Assembly (NCBI RefSeq): GCF_030936135.1
Contig: NC_082598.1
Span: forward strand, 34,094,687 to 34,158,686
DNA from: Gavia stellata
Taxonomy: Eukaryota > Chordata > Aves > Gaviiformes > Gaviidae
DNA: 64,000 nucleotides
Reading direction: 5' to 3'
The notes under the pieces were generated by a model. It was given only the letters and a program-made list of their open reading frames with translations, did not search any database and was not told the origin of the DNA. A program made the translations under genes and the position numbers. Positions 13,371 to 25,221 of this stretch are shown here, piece by piece (within the stretch, counting starts at the first letter, position 1; each line of letters begins with the position of its first letter).

Positions 13371-15556
13371 CTTTTGAAAAACTTTCCTCTGGATTACAAA
13401 ATAGTATGCAGAGTTTGTTGTTGAAAGTTAACTGACTTCAGGTGTTGGCACACTTGTAGCAGTTTGTTTCTCTTCTTCAGAGAAACACTGCCAACTTTTC
13501 CTGGGACAACAGACTCTTACCTCACTAAGTTTCTCCATCTTCTACAAAGAGGCTAATAAAGGCAACATATAGGTATGCACTGTGTCTATACCTCCTGTGT
13601 ATAGCTGGTTTGTTAAAGGTTCATGGCCTGTGAAATTCATTTCTATTGGCATATTTATCTGAGGTAAAGTAAATACTCTGGTTTTGTAGTTAACTAGAGA
13701 AACCATCTGTGTTTTTCTGCATTTTGTTTTGCACTTTCAATGTGCAAAGGGATAAACCTGTCTGAAAATTTTAGTATCCTTTCAGATATAACAGTTAAAA
13801 TTGCTGCAATTGAAAGCCTGTAGACTCTGTTCCTGAAGTATTTGACTTCGTGAGTTTTCATGTAGAAAGGAAGAAATTTAGGAAATTGAAGTTGATGTTT
13901 AAAAAAAAACAGTTAAAGTCAGCACCTAATGAAGTCTCTTTTTCAGATCAGAGTTGCTAATAATAAGTTATAAAATTGAGCTAGAAATAGCTTATTCAGC
14001 ATATCTGCTACATTATAGAGGTCCTGCTTACCTTAAAGATCAGACTTTGAGAAAAGTAGTTAAAAAGCAATGGTCGTCTTAAATTCAGGATTGTCTTCTG
14101 TTTGGGGTTAGTGTAATAATACAGCTATATGCTGTGGGAGACAGTCCAGTGACAGTGAAGCCTAAATATGCCTGAAGTTTGAATAAAATGAGTGTGAGAT
14201 TCTACTGTGATTTCCTTTTTTTTTTTAAGTTTGTTTTGAGTCTCTCCAGGTTTGAGAGTGAATTTTGAAATGGCAGGTTGGATATGAGAGGTATGTTTCT
14301 AAAAACAAAAGTGTATTAAAAGGCTTGAAGACAGTTTAGTTACTCTGTGCAGGCTTTTAACTCATGGTGATACTGCATGCAGAAAACACTTTACAGTTTT
14401 GAGGACAGAGGAAGTGCATTGTGTTGGAGGCAAACCTGTGAGAATGAAACAAAATGAAAGCTTTTAATCACTAACTTGACACAAGAATCATTTGGTAGAC
14501 CTAAAAGAGGACATTTTCATAAATTAGAACAAGAATACTTATTCTACTCTGCATATTTGAGACAAATCTAGTTTATATGGTAAATCATTAAACTCTAAGC
14601 TCAAGCAATAGCATGAGCATACACCATTCCTGAATTCTTGCCCTGGAATGGTGTGTATGAACAAGGCATTGAAATGGTATTTCTTTAGTCATACTTTCTC
14701 TCTACCCTTTCTTCAGAGAATCACAGAATGGTTGAAGTTGGAAGGGACGGCCAGAGCTCATCTTGTCCAAAGCCCCCTGCTCAAGCAGGACTATGCAGAG
14801 CTGGTTGCCTAGGAGGCTTCTGATAATCTCCAACGTGGGAGCCTCTACATTATCTCTGGGCAACCTGTGCCAGTGCTTAGTCACGCTTACAGTAAAAAAG
14901 TTTTTCCTAACATTCGGAGGTAACCTCCTGTGTTTCAGTTTGTGCCCTTGTAGTCTACTTCCATTATCCATTGCTCAGGTAGTAGAATTGCTGAACAAGT
15001 TAAGCTCTATCTTATATTCTGATGCCAGTCCTACTAATACATAGTTCAGCTCAAGTACAATGTGTTTTTCAATGGTGTTAGAGAAGATCTTGCTTAAAAT
15101 GATTACAGAAGAGTGTGTAAATGAGGCTCATATGAGAAGCAGAGTCTTCTGCTTGCTACAATGCTTGCTTCCTTACCAATCTAAATGAATGTTATATTTT
15201 ACTTTATGATGTCAGAAGTGTTCATCACTTCAGAGACAGTTCTATAGAGCAATGAGTACAAAGAATTCAGATAATTATTTTTAAGATGAAAGTTAAGAGG
15301 CCATAGCTGGTTCTCTTCTGTAACTAACACAATTTAATAACAGCTCTTCCCCTAGAGGGAGGTTGCTGTGTAAGACCTGTCTGTTACTGTTGTGTAGTGA
15401 ATGATCTAACAAAACAACAGAACCCAGTGGGGTATGGAGTGAAACCAAATCACATTGGAGTTTGACTCACTTTCACTACTGGAAATACCTCCTACTTCTG
15501 GGAGGAAGGTAGAGTAGTGGGTTTCTTACAATAGATTGCTACATTGCTTTTGAAAC
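13371..15556. other. Tail-to-tail intergenic segment
   Basis: This 2.2-kb stretch separates the PCM1 poly(A) signal from that of the convergent TFIIE-alpha gene. Apart from the CR1 fragment at 14717-14960 I see no coding exon, RNA gene or conserved element here. Confidence 0.5.
14717..14960 (-). mobile_element. CR1 LINE 3'-end fragment
   Basis: On the + strand it opens with agaatcacagaatgg, followed by a diverged 'ggaagggac...ctcatcttgtccaa...ccccctgctcaagcagg' and 'gggcaacctgtgccagtgctt'. This is the reverse complement of the 3' UTR of chicken-repeat-1 elements, so the element is on the - strand and its 3' terminus is at the low-coordinate end. It is 5' truncated, as is normal for CR1. ORFs read through it on both strands are shadows. 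Confidence 0.88.
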
Positions 15557-15562
15557 TTTATT
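15557..15562 (-). promoter_or_regulatory. Poly(A) signal of the TFIIE-alpha-like gene
   Basis: TTTATT on the + strand gives AATAAA on the - strand, 328 nt past the stop codon at 15890-15892. It is the first canonical signal downstream of the gene. Confidence 0.6.
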
Positions 15563-15889
15563 TTACTGAGATCATTATATCCCATTGTAACTTGAAATGA
15601 TTCATGCTCCAAAACTAATTACAGCATTTACAAACAAAGTCTAAGCATTAAGATAACAGAAAACGCATAGTAATTTTGGGTTGCTTTTGCTGCAATGCTA
15701 GTATTTTGAACTGTAGTTACCTACTACAGGATTACTGTCTTGCCTAAGAGCAAGGAGTTCAAGGAAAACTTAACCTTTCAATGGTAAACTTTGAAGAACC
15801 TAAGTTTAATAGTTTAACTAACTAACTGTCTTATGTCAGAAGAAGCCTTCACCCATTCTGTACAAGTTCACATATTCATACAATAGTAA

Positions 15890-18800
15890 TTATTCAAAGA
15901 CAGACTGGAACATTTCTTGTCCAAATTTTATATAAGCTTCTCTCTCTTCATTTGTCATGAGAGACACAAGCTCTAGATTTTCACTAACTTCACCATACGA
16001 ATGAGGCTGACCGGCTACCATTAAGATAGGACCTTGTGTTTCCTGTTCCTCCTCTTGTTCAAAGTTGCTGCCTGCTACTTTCATTCCTGCTCGTCTTGAG
16101 TGCTTGGCATCTTCTTCAGACTCACTAGTATCACTGCCTGATTCAGGTAGTTTACTTTTGACAAGAGGAGCCTGGTCTGTGCTAGACGATGACTTGGATT
16201 CATGTATCAGAAGAGTCTTGATGATTTCATTTTCAGTGACAGTTTCTTTAACACTTTCCTCAGTTTCTTCACAAGCATGTACTCCTAATACACATTACAA
16301 AGTGTTAGAGGTATCAATAGTTTACAGTTACTACAGGCATCCTACATAAATTATTTTTTGTAGCCTGGATCTTTTTTACCCACACTTTATAATTGTCTTG
16401 GAAGTGCAGGCATTTGGAAGAGCTTTCCACTTCAAAGATTACCACTAATGTTACTGCACAGTCAGAGACAAAAATTTCAAGACCTGGTACCTGACCTCTG
16501 GCTTTGGGAATACTACCTACGTCAGTCTAAAGACTAGTTTTTAGAAACTAAGATCTAATAGCCACTAGTGTAGAATTGAAGCATTACTCTATATTATAAA
16601 CCAAGCTCACTACATTTTCAATGGGAAAGCTATATTAAATACAGCAGCCTTACTGCATTTAAAGTATTCACCAATACTTAAAACTTACCAACACTATTGT
16701 TGGTGGCTGTTGTTGCTCCTTCCACAGTGCTCTGTGACATCCAGATAGGTTGCTCTTTAGTTGCTTTTTCTCTTGTTTTCTTCTTGGGCTCAGAGTGTTG
16801 GACATCAATAACTAAGTTTTGGGTGTACATATTGCTGAAAGAGGAACTTCTGTTGGCCCATTTTTCAGGTCGGCTGCAGGATTCCAGCACACTTGAACCC
16901 ATTTTCTGATCAAAGCTGAATGAAATGTCAGCCATTTTGGAGAGGTTAAATTCAGGGAAGAAGCCCCCCAGTTCCCATTCAAAAAAGACAAAAAAAGCAT
17001 GTTTTGTCAGCAGACTAGCTTTAACAAGTGCTGTATATTGAAACAATTTGCATTCCCCATCACCTCATCTCAGAGGCAAGTGATTCTGAACCATTGATTT
17101 TTTGCACGGTCTCTTCAGTAGCGCATCTCTGGATGAAGCACAATGACAGAGAAACGTTACTTTCTCACAGAAAGGGCCATGAACATTAGCTGAAGGAGAA
17201 GTCTGGAAAATTAATTGGTTCTTAAAATAAAAAAGGTAGCAAAAATAAAACTATAAATGCATAACAATAATTTAGAATGCCTTAGATATTACAGGCTTCT
17301 TTATTAAGCAGCTGACAGTACTGAACAAAGCAGAATGGAATAGAAACTAGGCTGCAAGTTCAGTATTTCAAAGATTTTGCAACTGGAAAGTTGTTGGGGG
17401 TTTTTATATTGATCAGAAGTTCTAAGGTTATGTTTATACCTTTCTGATAATTCTGGTATTTCTGTTGGCTGAGGCTCCAGCAAGTCATATGGCAGAACAA
17501 TGTCTTCGGTCTCACGCAGTAGCACAAAGATAGGTTCAATCTGCTCATTGAATTTTGCTAGCAAGGTTCGAGCGTCACGCTTAGGAAGTGCTGAGGCATC
17601 TTCCTCTACTTCAGTGTTGCAGTAAGTGCAGCGGAAAGTCTCTGCAATGTTATCCAGATTGGAAATTCTCATGTTCATAGGATGCAAAAGATAAGCAGTA
17701 CCTTACTAAGAAATCCACAGCCTGGATAATTACTGAAGTGTTCTGACTTTGCTAAACTTTATCCATTCATTCACATTTAACTAGGGGAACTCAAGTTATA
17801 AAGGCAAGCCAATTATTTTTTTTTTTTTTTAGAAAGACTGATATTCACACACTTGCTATGCAAAAGATAAATGTCTATATTGGGGGGGAAGTTAAGTTGA
17901 CTAGATATGGAGTATTATCAGTAAGGTTTGTTTTTTTCCTTCTCTGATCACATCTTTTTTCTTAGTTCATAATGTAAGGAAAAAAGACATTTGCAAGCAT
18001 AAATAGCATCTGATTTTAGTTGTTCAGAGTTCTGAAGTTCAAAAAGACTCATTTAGAGTCAAAGCATATGCTAAAAATCTGTATTTATGTCTTAAGCAAA
18101 AAAAAATAATTAAAGTGTATTAAAATGTATCACCAGCCTCAATGTTTGCATTTCAGTAACTTGACAATGTCCCTCCATTTAGAACAAAGGGGTGATTTTT
18201 GTTAACTGTCAGTACGCTAACTTCACCTTTGACATTTCAGGTTAGTCACATAGAGTAAACCTCATTCTCCCTGGCTCTGGCATCCTTTGCAGGTACCATG
18301 ACCCAATGTTAACACAGTAGCTGGGCTTAGAGTAATGTACTGCAATATGGTGCCATTTTAACCCATTTTGAAAGAGTACTCTGTATTTAGTTATTTTGAT
18401 TTTAGAGAAGAGAAACCTGCAGCTCTGATGCCACTTCTGCTATGGATGTGTCATGTTGCCCTGGGAGGAGCCTGACCTTCCCTGTTTCCAGCACAGGAAC
18501 AACAGAATGCCTCTCCTCTGCTGCTGAGCTGCAGTATACTTATCACGGTAGGTGGCTGCAAACAGCTTTATCCATCTTGTCCAACTCTTCCATCAGAAGA
18601 ATTGAACACACAAATGGATTAACTAACAAATTCAAAACAGAGTAAAAGGAGTACTGTATTCTCATTTCCATATGAGGAAGTGGGACTCGTAAGACTTGGA
18701 TGAGTAATCTTAAGCCAGGTTAAGCATCTTGTTCCTAGCAAAACTGAGGCCTGAATCTGATTCCCAACCCCAGCTCTTACATTCAAGATTATTCTTCCTC

Positions 18801-19446
18801 TTGCTTGGCCTGTTCTACAGAAACAGCTTTTACTCTTACCCTCACCTCCCAGCTTCTCCTGCCCCAGGCCCTTGTCCACCAGCAAATAAGTGTATCCTAA
18901 CAAATATGCTTTTATTGCAAAGTTCACATAGGAGCCAATTTTGTGCTATCGGCATTATTCTTTAAGATAAGAGCAAATAAGTAATATAAGCAACATACCT
19001 GTAAATACATCAAAGAGCTGATTGACTTCCAGGTCCGTGTAAGTGCTGGAGCAAGATGGACATTTAAAAGAGGACCTGGTAGTTGAATCCCGCTCATCTG
19101 CTTCTATTTTCCGGCGCACATGATCCAGTTTATATTTTATCACATCCACCAGCACCTTGTAATTGATGTAATAGTAATTGTGCCTTGTGCTCTTCCCATT
19201 AGGCCCTGTTTCAACTCGCATACGCAGCTTCACAAACTTGTCTGCCTTGAGCGTGTTGAGGATAGTACGCAGTTGTTTACGTTCATACTTGAGCAACTGT
19301 AACAAGTCATCCTCTTTAACACAGGGGTAGCGGATCAGTATATCGAGGGCCAGGGAATACTCTATTCCATAGAAACCACGCACTATATATTTGGCCAAGC
19401 GCTTTAGGGCTGCTGGAACCTCTGTGATAACATTTTGCTCTTCCAT
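15890..19446 (-). CDS. General transcription factor IIE subunit 1 (TFIIE-alpha) type protein, probable diverged paralog
   Basis: TFIIE-alpha joins RNA polymerase II pre-initiation complexes and recruits TFIIH. Coding exons, in order of transcription: 19446-18999, 17641-17440, 16915-16689 and 16284-15890. They total 1272 nt, i.e. 423 residues plus TAA (human GTF2E1 has 439). All junctions are GT-AG and in frame. Residues about 10-110 form the winged-helix domain ([20 protein letters not shown]). The zinc ribbon has CPSC at 129-132 and CTYC at 154-157, the human positions; the first intron cuts through it. The C-terminus keeps [20 protein letters not shown] and ends SVFE. Recalled human residues differ at roughly a quarter of winged-helix positions, more than I would expect of an avian ortholog. 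Human GTF2E1 is at 3q13, not beside PCM1/ASAH1, so I infer a duplicate that kept introns. The family is certain; ortholog versus paralog is inference, so no symbol is given. Confidence 0.9.
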
Positions 19447-19478
19447 CAGGAGCTGAACCGCCTTCAGAAAGAGAAGTG
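19447..19478 (-). other. 5' UTR start of the first coding exon of the TFIIE-alpha-like gene (acceptor of an upstream exon)
   Basis: Just upstream of the ATG, on the - strand, lies a good acceptor: the pyrimidine-rich cttctgtttgttgtacag ends at 19479. This implies at least one non-coding exon further upstream (higher coordinate). I could not find it or its promoter. Confidence 0.55.
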
Positions 19479-20775
19479 CTGTACAACAAACAGAAGGGAG
19501 GTGAGCTGTAGTGAACCTTTCTTAGAGCTCACAGGCAGGTATAAAGCAGGTCATTTGCTGTGCTGCACTTCTGCAAGAGTCTTCACTGAATAGATTAATG
19601 TAAAATCCTTAACCTGCACCTGGGGATGGGGAAGGTATCGACAGATACCAAAGATTACCTAATCTTCAGGTACAATGATAACACCTTAAATATTCATGTC
19701 CTCTTGTGTAAAAACCCACAGAAGATATCTAGGAAATGGGTTGTGGGAAGTACATAATAATCCTCTTCACAGAAGACAGCACACTTAACTTGCATGTCTA
19801 GGTCTGCCTGAAGCATCTGTTTTCATTCACAGCCAGCCAAGTTAAGATCTGAAGTGAACGCCACATACCTTCAAAAGTAAAGCTCAGGACACAAACTGGG
19901 CAAGAAACCTTTAACTTAATTCAGCACAGTATGTGAAATAGATGAGACTCTATCTCCCTTTGTGGCAAAGCCACCTTTTAGCTTTCTCTTTGTGATTTTT
20001 GTGCTGGCTGCTGTGGTCAAACGATGTCCTAGCAAAGCTGCGGCACAGGATGCTCCATCTTGACTGGTACTGTCCTCACTCAGCCCAGGGTGTCTGGGGC
20101 TGTGCCTGCTTGTTCCACCACACTAAATCACCAGGGAACATTTGTAGCAGAACGTTTTCCTTCTTAGTACTCTTGCCCCCTGTAGAAATAGGGCTTCTGG
20201 CAATAACCAATTCCTAATCCCATTAACTAGAATGTAACTAATTTTAATCAGTCCAACTGGCTTAACTGTTTATTTGTAAGGAGTGGAGTGAGAAGGAAAA
20301 AAAAATTGAGGTGTGTTTCAGTAAAGCCACATCCCAATTCCTTTCTTTGAGGAATGTTAAAATCCTACAGTAATATTTGATACCGCAGCATCTAGCCAGA
20401 TTGCTTTGCTGAAAACCATGCAACATGCAGCCAAATAGTGCTGGTGTAGTCACTGGATCAGAAGGTGGGCAGGTGGTGGGGTGGCATGTTATGGCATGGT
20501 ACATTGCCAGCAGACACTGGCATCCACTGCTGAGGGGCACCTTGCTCAAGCCCAGGTAATTGCATATTGCTACATAGAGCTTCCAGGTGATCTTCATAAG
20601 AAATCCTAGTTAAACAAACAAAACCTATCTGCAGTAGCCTAGTAGTTGAGCCATGATTAAATTTGTATCTCACAGGGGCAGCACTACCTTCTGGTTAACC
20701 TAAACCAAATGTAAACCTGCTGGTCTGAGGCTGGAAACCCCAAAAGCAATAGCACCACACTGACCTCAATTTCCC

Positions 20776-20951
20776 ACAGGAAGAGTGGGGGAACACTGGA
20801 ATAGGCTGCACAGGGAGGAGGTCGAGTCTCCATACTTCAACTGAGCAAGAGTCTGAGCAGCCTGACCTTGCTTTGAGATTAGTTGTGCCATGAGCAAGGG
20901 TTGGACCAGACAACCTCCAGAGGTCCTGTCCAACCTAAATTCTTCTGTTCC
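20776..20951 (+). mobile_element. CR1 LINE 3'-end fragment
   Basis: Sense-oriented CR1 tail: 'gaacactggaataggctgc', 'agggaggaggtcgagtctcc', 'gagcagcctgaccttgctt', then 'ttggaccagacaacctccag' and 'gtcctgtccaacctaaattc'. It is diverged by base changes and a short deletion, so it is an old copy. Confidence 0.85.
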
Positions 20952-22730
20952 AAGAGAGTTAAATTTAACCATAGTAAGGAAAGAAGCTTTGGGAATGTCA
21001 GTCAGTTCCTTGACAGTCCTCCTCAGACTGTAAGAAGAGCATTTTATGATTTTTCACAAAAGCATTGAGGAAGAAGCAATTTCTTAAAATTCTTACTATA
21101 GTTTTACTTTCTCACTTCTCCTTTGCCCTCATCCTCAACAGAAGCTTAACTTAACAGTGCTCCTGACTGTCATGTGTTAGCAGGGCAGCATAGCTCATCG
21201 CGTGACTAGACAGACAATATTCCCTTCCCCAGGCAGGAAAGCACAGGACCTTGAGCTTGTGTTCAACCAAGCCTCTCAGAAGCTAAATCCTGTTCTTGCT
21301 TTCAGTCAAGCCCTAGCAAGGGTATGACACACCATCTGTGTACATGCGTGCAGATGTGTCTGTGGTGGGACAGGGATGTACTCTAATCAAGAGTCAAGAA
21401 CTCCATCTGCTGAAAAGAGACACTTAAAATCTTTTTGATCGCAATCCCATCTCCACCTCTTTCCTTGATGGATGAGCTACCTTAAGTTGCCAGTGCATTT
21501 TCTGCCAGATAAAACCAGATGCAGACCTGTTGAATAACAAGTTAGTGAGCACAGTGGCTATCCTTGGGCCACTCAACCATGTTCATGCCCCAGCTGTGCT
21601 CAGCAGGCAATTTTCCTTTCCCCATTTGCAGCAAGGGCTCTTTGCTCTGAGAGCTGAGTAGGCTTTCCTTTGAAGTTAGGATAAAGGTATGCAGAGGAGT
21701 TGATCTATATATTGCAAATAGCCAAGAAGCTTCAGACAGCAGAGAAGTGTGCAGATGTGCAGAACAGCTTAGATTTACTGCTCTTGACCCAAGGCTATGC
21801 ACTGGATTCCCACATCTACTCTCCAGTGTTTTAACCCCAGAGGCACTTGAGCACAAAACACAAGATTTCTGGAGCACAGACAAACATCAGAGTTCTTCCA
21901 CAGAAAAATACACTAACGTGCTATAGACTCATCATTCTTCCTCTTTCTGGCCTCACAAATTTGGAATTTGTTTCTGTGCAGTGGCTTATACTCAGCAGGA
22001 AGGAAGGACGGACAGTGTCCTCAGCCAGCCCCAGAGATCAGGAGCATGGCTTTGAGTCTCCTCAGGCTCTGGAGAGCACTGAGCCTTGTCCTTCTACACT
22101 GTGGGCAAGTAGCCCACAGAATGGAGGCACTGTAGCCTCCAGTACAGGCCCAAAGGAAAGCAGCCATCACGTATTTCTCTAACCCAGTCCAGCTCCACTG
22201 AGGAGTGCTAAGTGCAGCCCCAGCATCCGTATGGGATACAGTATCAGTATTGGTCTGGGCTAGCATCACAGAAAGGGCTGAGCTGCTTTTTCTGTGGATT
22301 ACTTTTGTATGAATGCCAGTTGGATTGTGGCACTATTAAAAAAAGAATGAAAACACTTCTGCATCTAGTCCTTGGCTAATGGAGGCAGAACCCTGACACT
22401 TAAAGGACTTGTATTAGGAGTAGGTCTCATGACTGTTTTTTCTTACCTTAAGTCAAATACAGCATGAAATAATTTCAAAGGGAATGTGATAAGTAGATAA
22501 CATCATTAAGGAAGAAGTAGGACCTGAACGGTAAGCTTGAGGTTTGCTGACCTATCAATTTTCTGGATGACTCCTTATCCCCAACTTGCATTGCATACTT
22601 GCACTTCTAAAGCAAGCAGTACTCTGAAGTGCTAGGAAGTCAGGGCTGTGCTGAAGTGCTTCCGAGCGCCTTGATGTTAAAAGTTCCTCAGGTCCAGAAT
22701 CTTACAACTGTGTAAACTATTCAGGGAAAG

Positions 22731-22815
22731 AAAAAAAACCAAACACAAACCAAAACCCCACAACCAAAAACCACCCTCAAAAAACCCACCACACCCACAC
22801 AACAGAACCCCCCAT
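22731..22815. repeat. A/C-rich low-complexity tract
   Basis: About 85 bp made almost only of A and C on the + strand, without a fixed unit. Similar tracts recur at 31369-31412, 31996-32059, 37532-37572, 38573-38629 and 46931-46960. Confidence 0.8.
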
Positions 22816-25182
22816 ACATACACACATAGTGTAAATATCATTAGTATATACTGGGAGAAGAGTGAAAAGCTTTTCAGCAACAAACCCATAGAACCCACTG
22901 TCCATTTGCATTGGAAATTTAGGTATGCAAACCTTTGATTCAATGTAAAAGGAAATGGCTTTTTTTTACAAAAATAATCACAGTCTAGCTTCTACCTTTA
23001 GCTGCTTTTAAGGTACTTATTTTTATGAGAGTGGGAGCTACCTTCTTGTTACACTGATTATTTTTACTTAGTAACTTAGATGCCCGAGAGGCTCTTCTGC
23101 TTATAGTTAATATGGAGCCATTATAATCATCATCAAGGAGAGAGGAATGCAACACTTTGTTTTCCCCATAAGCAGGAACTACCTTTAGGATCCTCTTTTT
23201 GCTTTGGGAAACCTACACAGAGTTGCTTGTTGTGTTGGCAGGCAACTATCAAAAGCAGAATTTCAAGTTAACAGGCATCATATAGAGCAAGTTCTGCAAG
23301 GTTTCTCTGAAGCTAGTTGCTTAATTAACATTTTACTTGAGCTGCCTGAGAAGGCAAACTGCTCAACTCACACTTTAAAAGACACTAAACCAGAAAGATT
23401 TATTGAAATAGCCTTTTGTCAGACTTCATATAACTTGCAAATAAGTTAAAAACCTTATCGTTACCGCTGTTGTATAGGCAGAAAACTTCAGGCTGAAATT
23501 GTAGAAGAATCCCTCCTTTCCTAAGAGCTCAAAGTAACTGCAAAACAAGCTTAAGTATTTCCCAGCCTTTTCCTAGACCTATCTGTGATAAGCCCTAATT
23601 ACCACGCAGCTGGAGCAAGACAGTCCCCAAATCACATTTCATTAGCAACTGGGTGAATTCAACCTTATATACATTGCATCATGATAAAGTTCTAAATCTT
23701 ATTGCTCAATGAAATCCACCTACAACAGGCAAGGACTGAAAATGTAAGTGATTGCAATCTTTGATTAGCATTTCCATTAGCATGACTTTAGAAGACTAGA
23801 AGTACCATAATAATTAACTTTATTTTGTTGTTGCAAACCAGATTTTTAGTATAGGTGATTTACATAACTTGTGTTTAGAAGCTTTCATAACCAAACAAAC
23901 CTGGAAACTTGAGTACCTTGCAAAGAAAAAAGCTGGAATTAATGTTTACTAGTTTTTGCATTTTTACTTATTAATCTTTTTAGGTGGTTTATGTCTTCAA
24001 AAGGAAACAAAAAGCAATTTTTCACTGTAGTCCTCTAGAAGATAAAGTTATGAATACCATTATTTCCTTTTATGTGTTAGACATTTGTGTTTAAAAACAA
24101 TGTTGAAATTAGGTTGCCGGACACTGTACAGTCCAGGGTTAAAATGCTGAATTCTATTAGGATTGCAATCATAATACTCCATCTCAAATCCCTGTGTCTT
24201 TCATGTGTTTTTTTTATATATACACAGTGCATGCTGGTGTTTTGTCATGATGTGACTTAGGTCTTCTTGGTACGTGTTGCAACATGTATTGTGCTTTTGT
24301 TACTGCTGTTTGTTGCTAGAACTCTGACTCTCCCTCTGACTTACCTGGCACATGGGTCCATAGAGAGCCCCAAAGGTGTGACAGTTAGTCTGCATAGGAC
24401 AGGTTGTGGGACTGGCATCTGTCAACATCACTACAGAAGCTAATGCCTCTGAGAAATATTCAATACCAAAAAAGAAACCTCTTATTTTAGTAGCTGTAGT
24501 AAGAATTTAGATTTCAAAATACTTCAAAGGTTTGAGACTGCCGTTTAGAAACTGCAGGAACAGATGACTATAAAAAAAAAAATCCCCGAGATTAGCTCTG
24601 CTCCTGATTGTGATTTATAGTAGCAGGGATTGGTTTCATGCCTTATGCTGGGAAAAACCCTGTTACTGATCTTTTTTCCATTAAATCAATTTCCATTAAA
24701 TAAGAAACTATTTGGCAGATACCCACAACTGAGAAGTATAATTGGCATAAACCTTCAACTGCAAATTTAAAATGTTCACACAGGTAAAATTAAGCAGATA
24801 TACCTCATTCTATACAGTGGTTCTTGAGTATGCTCCTTTAGCGTCGTGTTACACTAGAAAATGCAAAAGAGCAGGACTACTTGCTGATACCTGTTGGGTT
24901 TAGTCTGTGGGAAATGTTTACAATGAATAATACCCATGGGTTTCCTCGCCGAGTGATCTGAACAGGGAAAGTGTCATGTAATCTCAGCGCTGTTATTCAT
25001 ATGACAGTCCTCAGCCTGCATGTGGAGGTGTGGAACCAGATCACAAGAAAACACAAAACAGCTTTCTAAATTAAGGGGAGTGATGGTCTAGCTGGTATCA
25101 CCACTTTCAGAAACAGGAAATCACAAGCACCTGTGCAAGCTGCGGCTGACGACACCAGGGTTGTTTGGTAAAGACAGTTAAC

Positions 25183-25221
25183 CTCCACGTAGCAGAGGTA
25201 GATCTCCATGTAGCAAAGGTA
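25183..25221. repeat. Short tandem duplication (about 18-bp unit, two copies)
   Basis: The unit ctccacgtagcagaggta at 25183-25200 recurs as ctccatgtagcaaaggta at 25204-25221 with two differences and a 3-bp spacer. Function unknown. Confidence 0.6.

Noticed and set aside
14702-15044. Opposing open frames of about 90 codons
   Set aside because: They lie in a CR1 3'-UTR fragment and are not coding.
15890-19446. TFIIE-alpha copy as a processed pseudogene
   Set aside because: It has three introns with proper splice sites, an open frame throughout and all zinc-binding cysteines.
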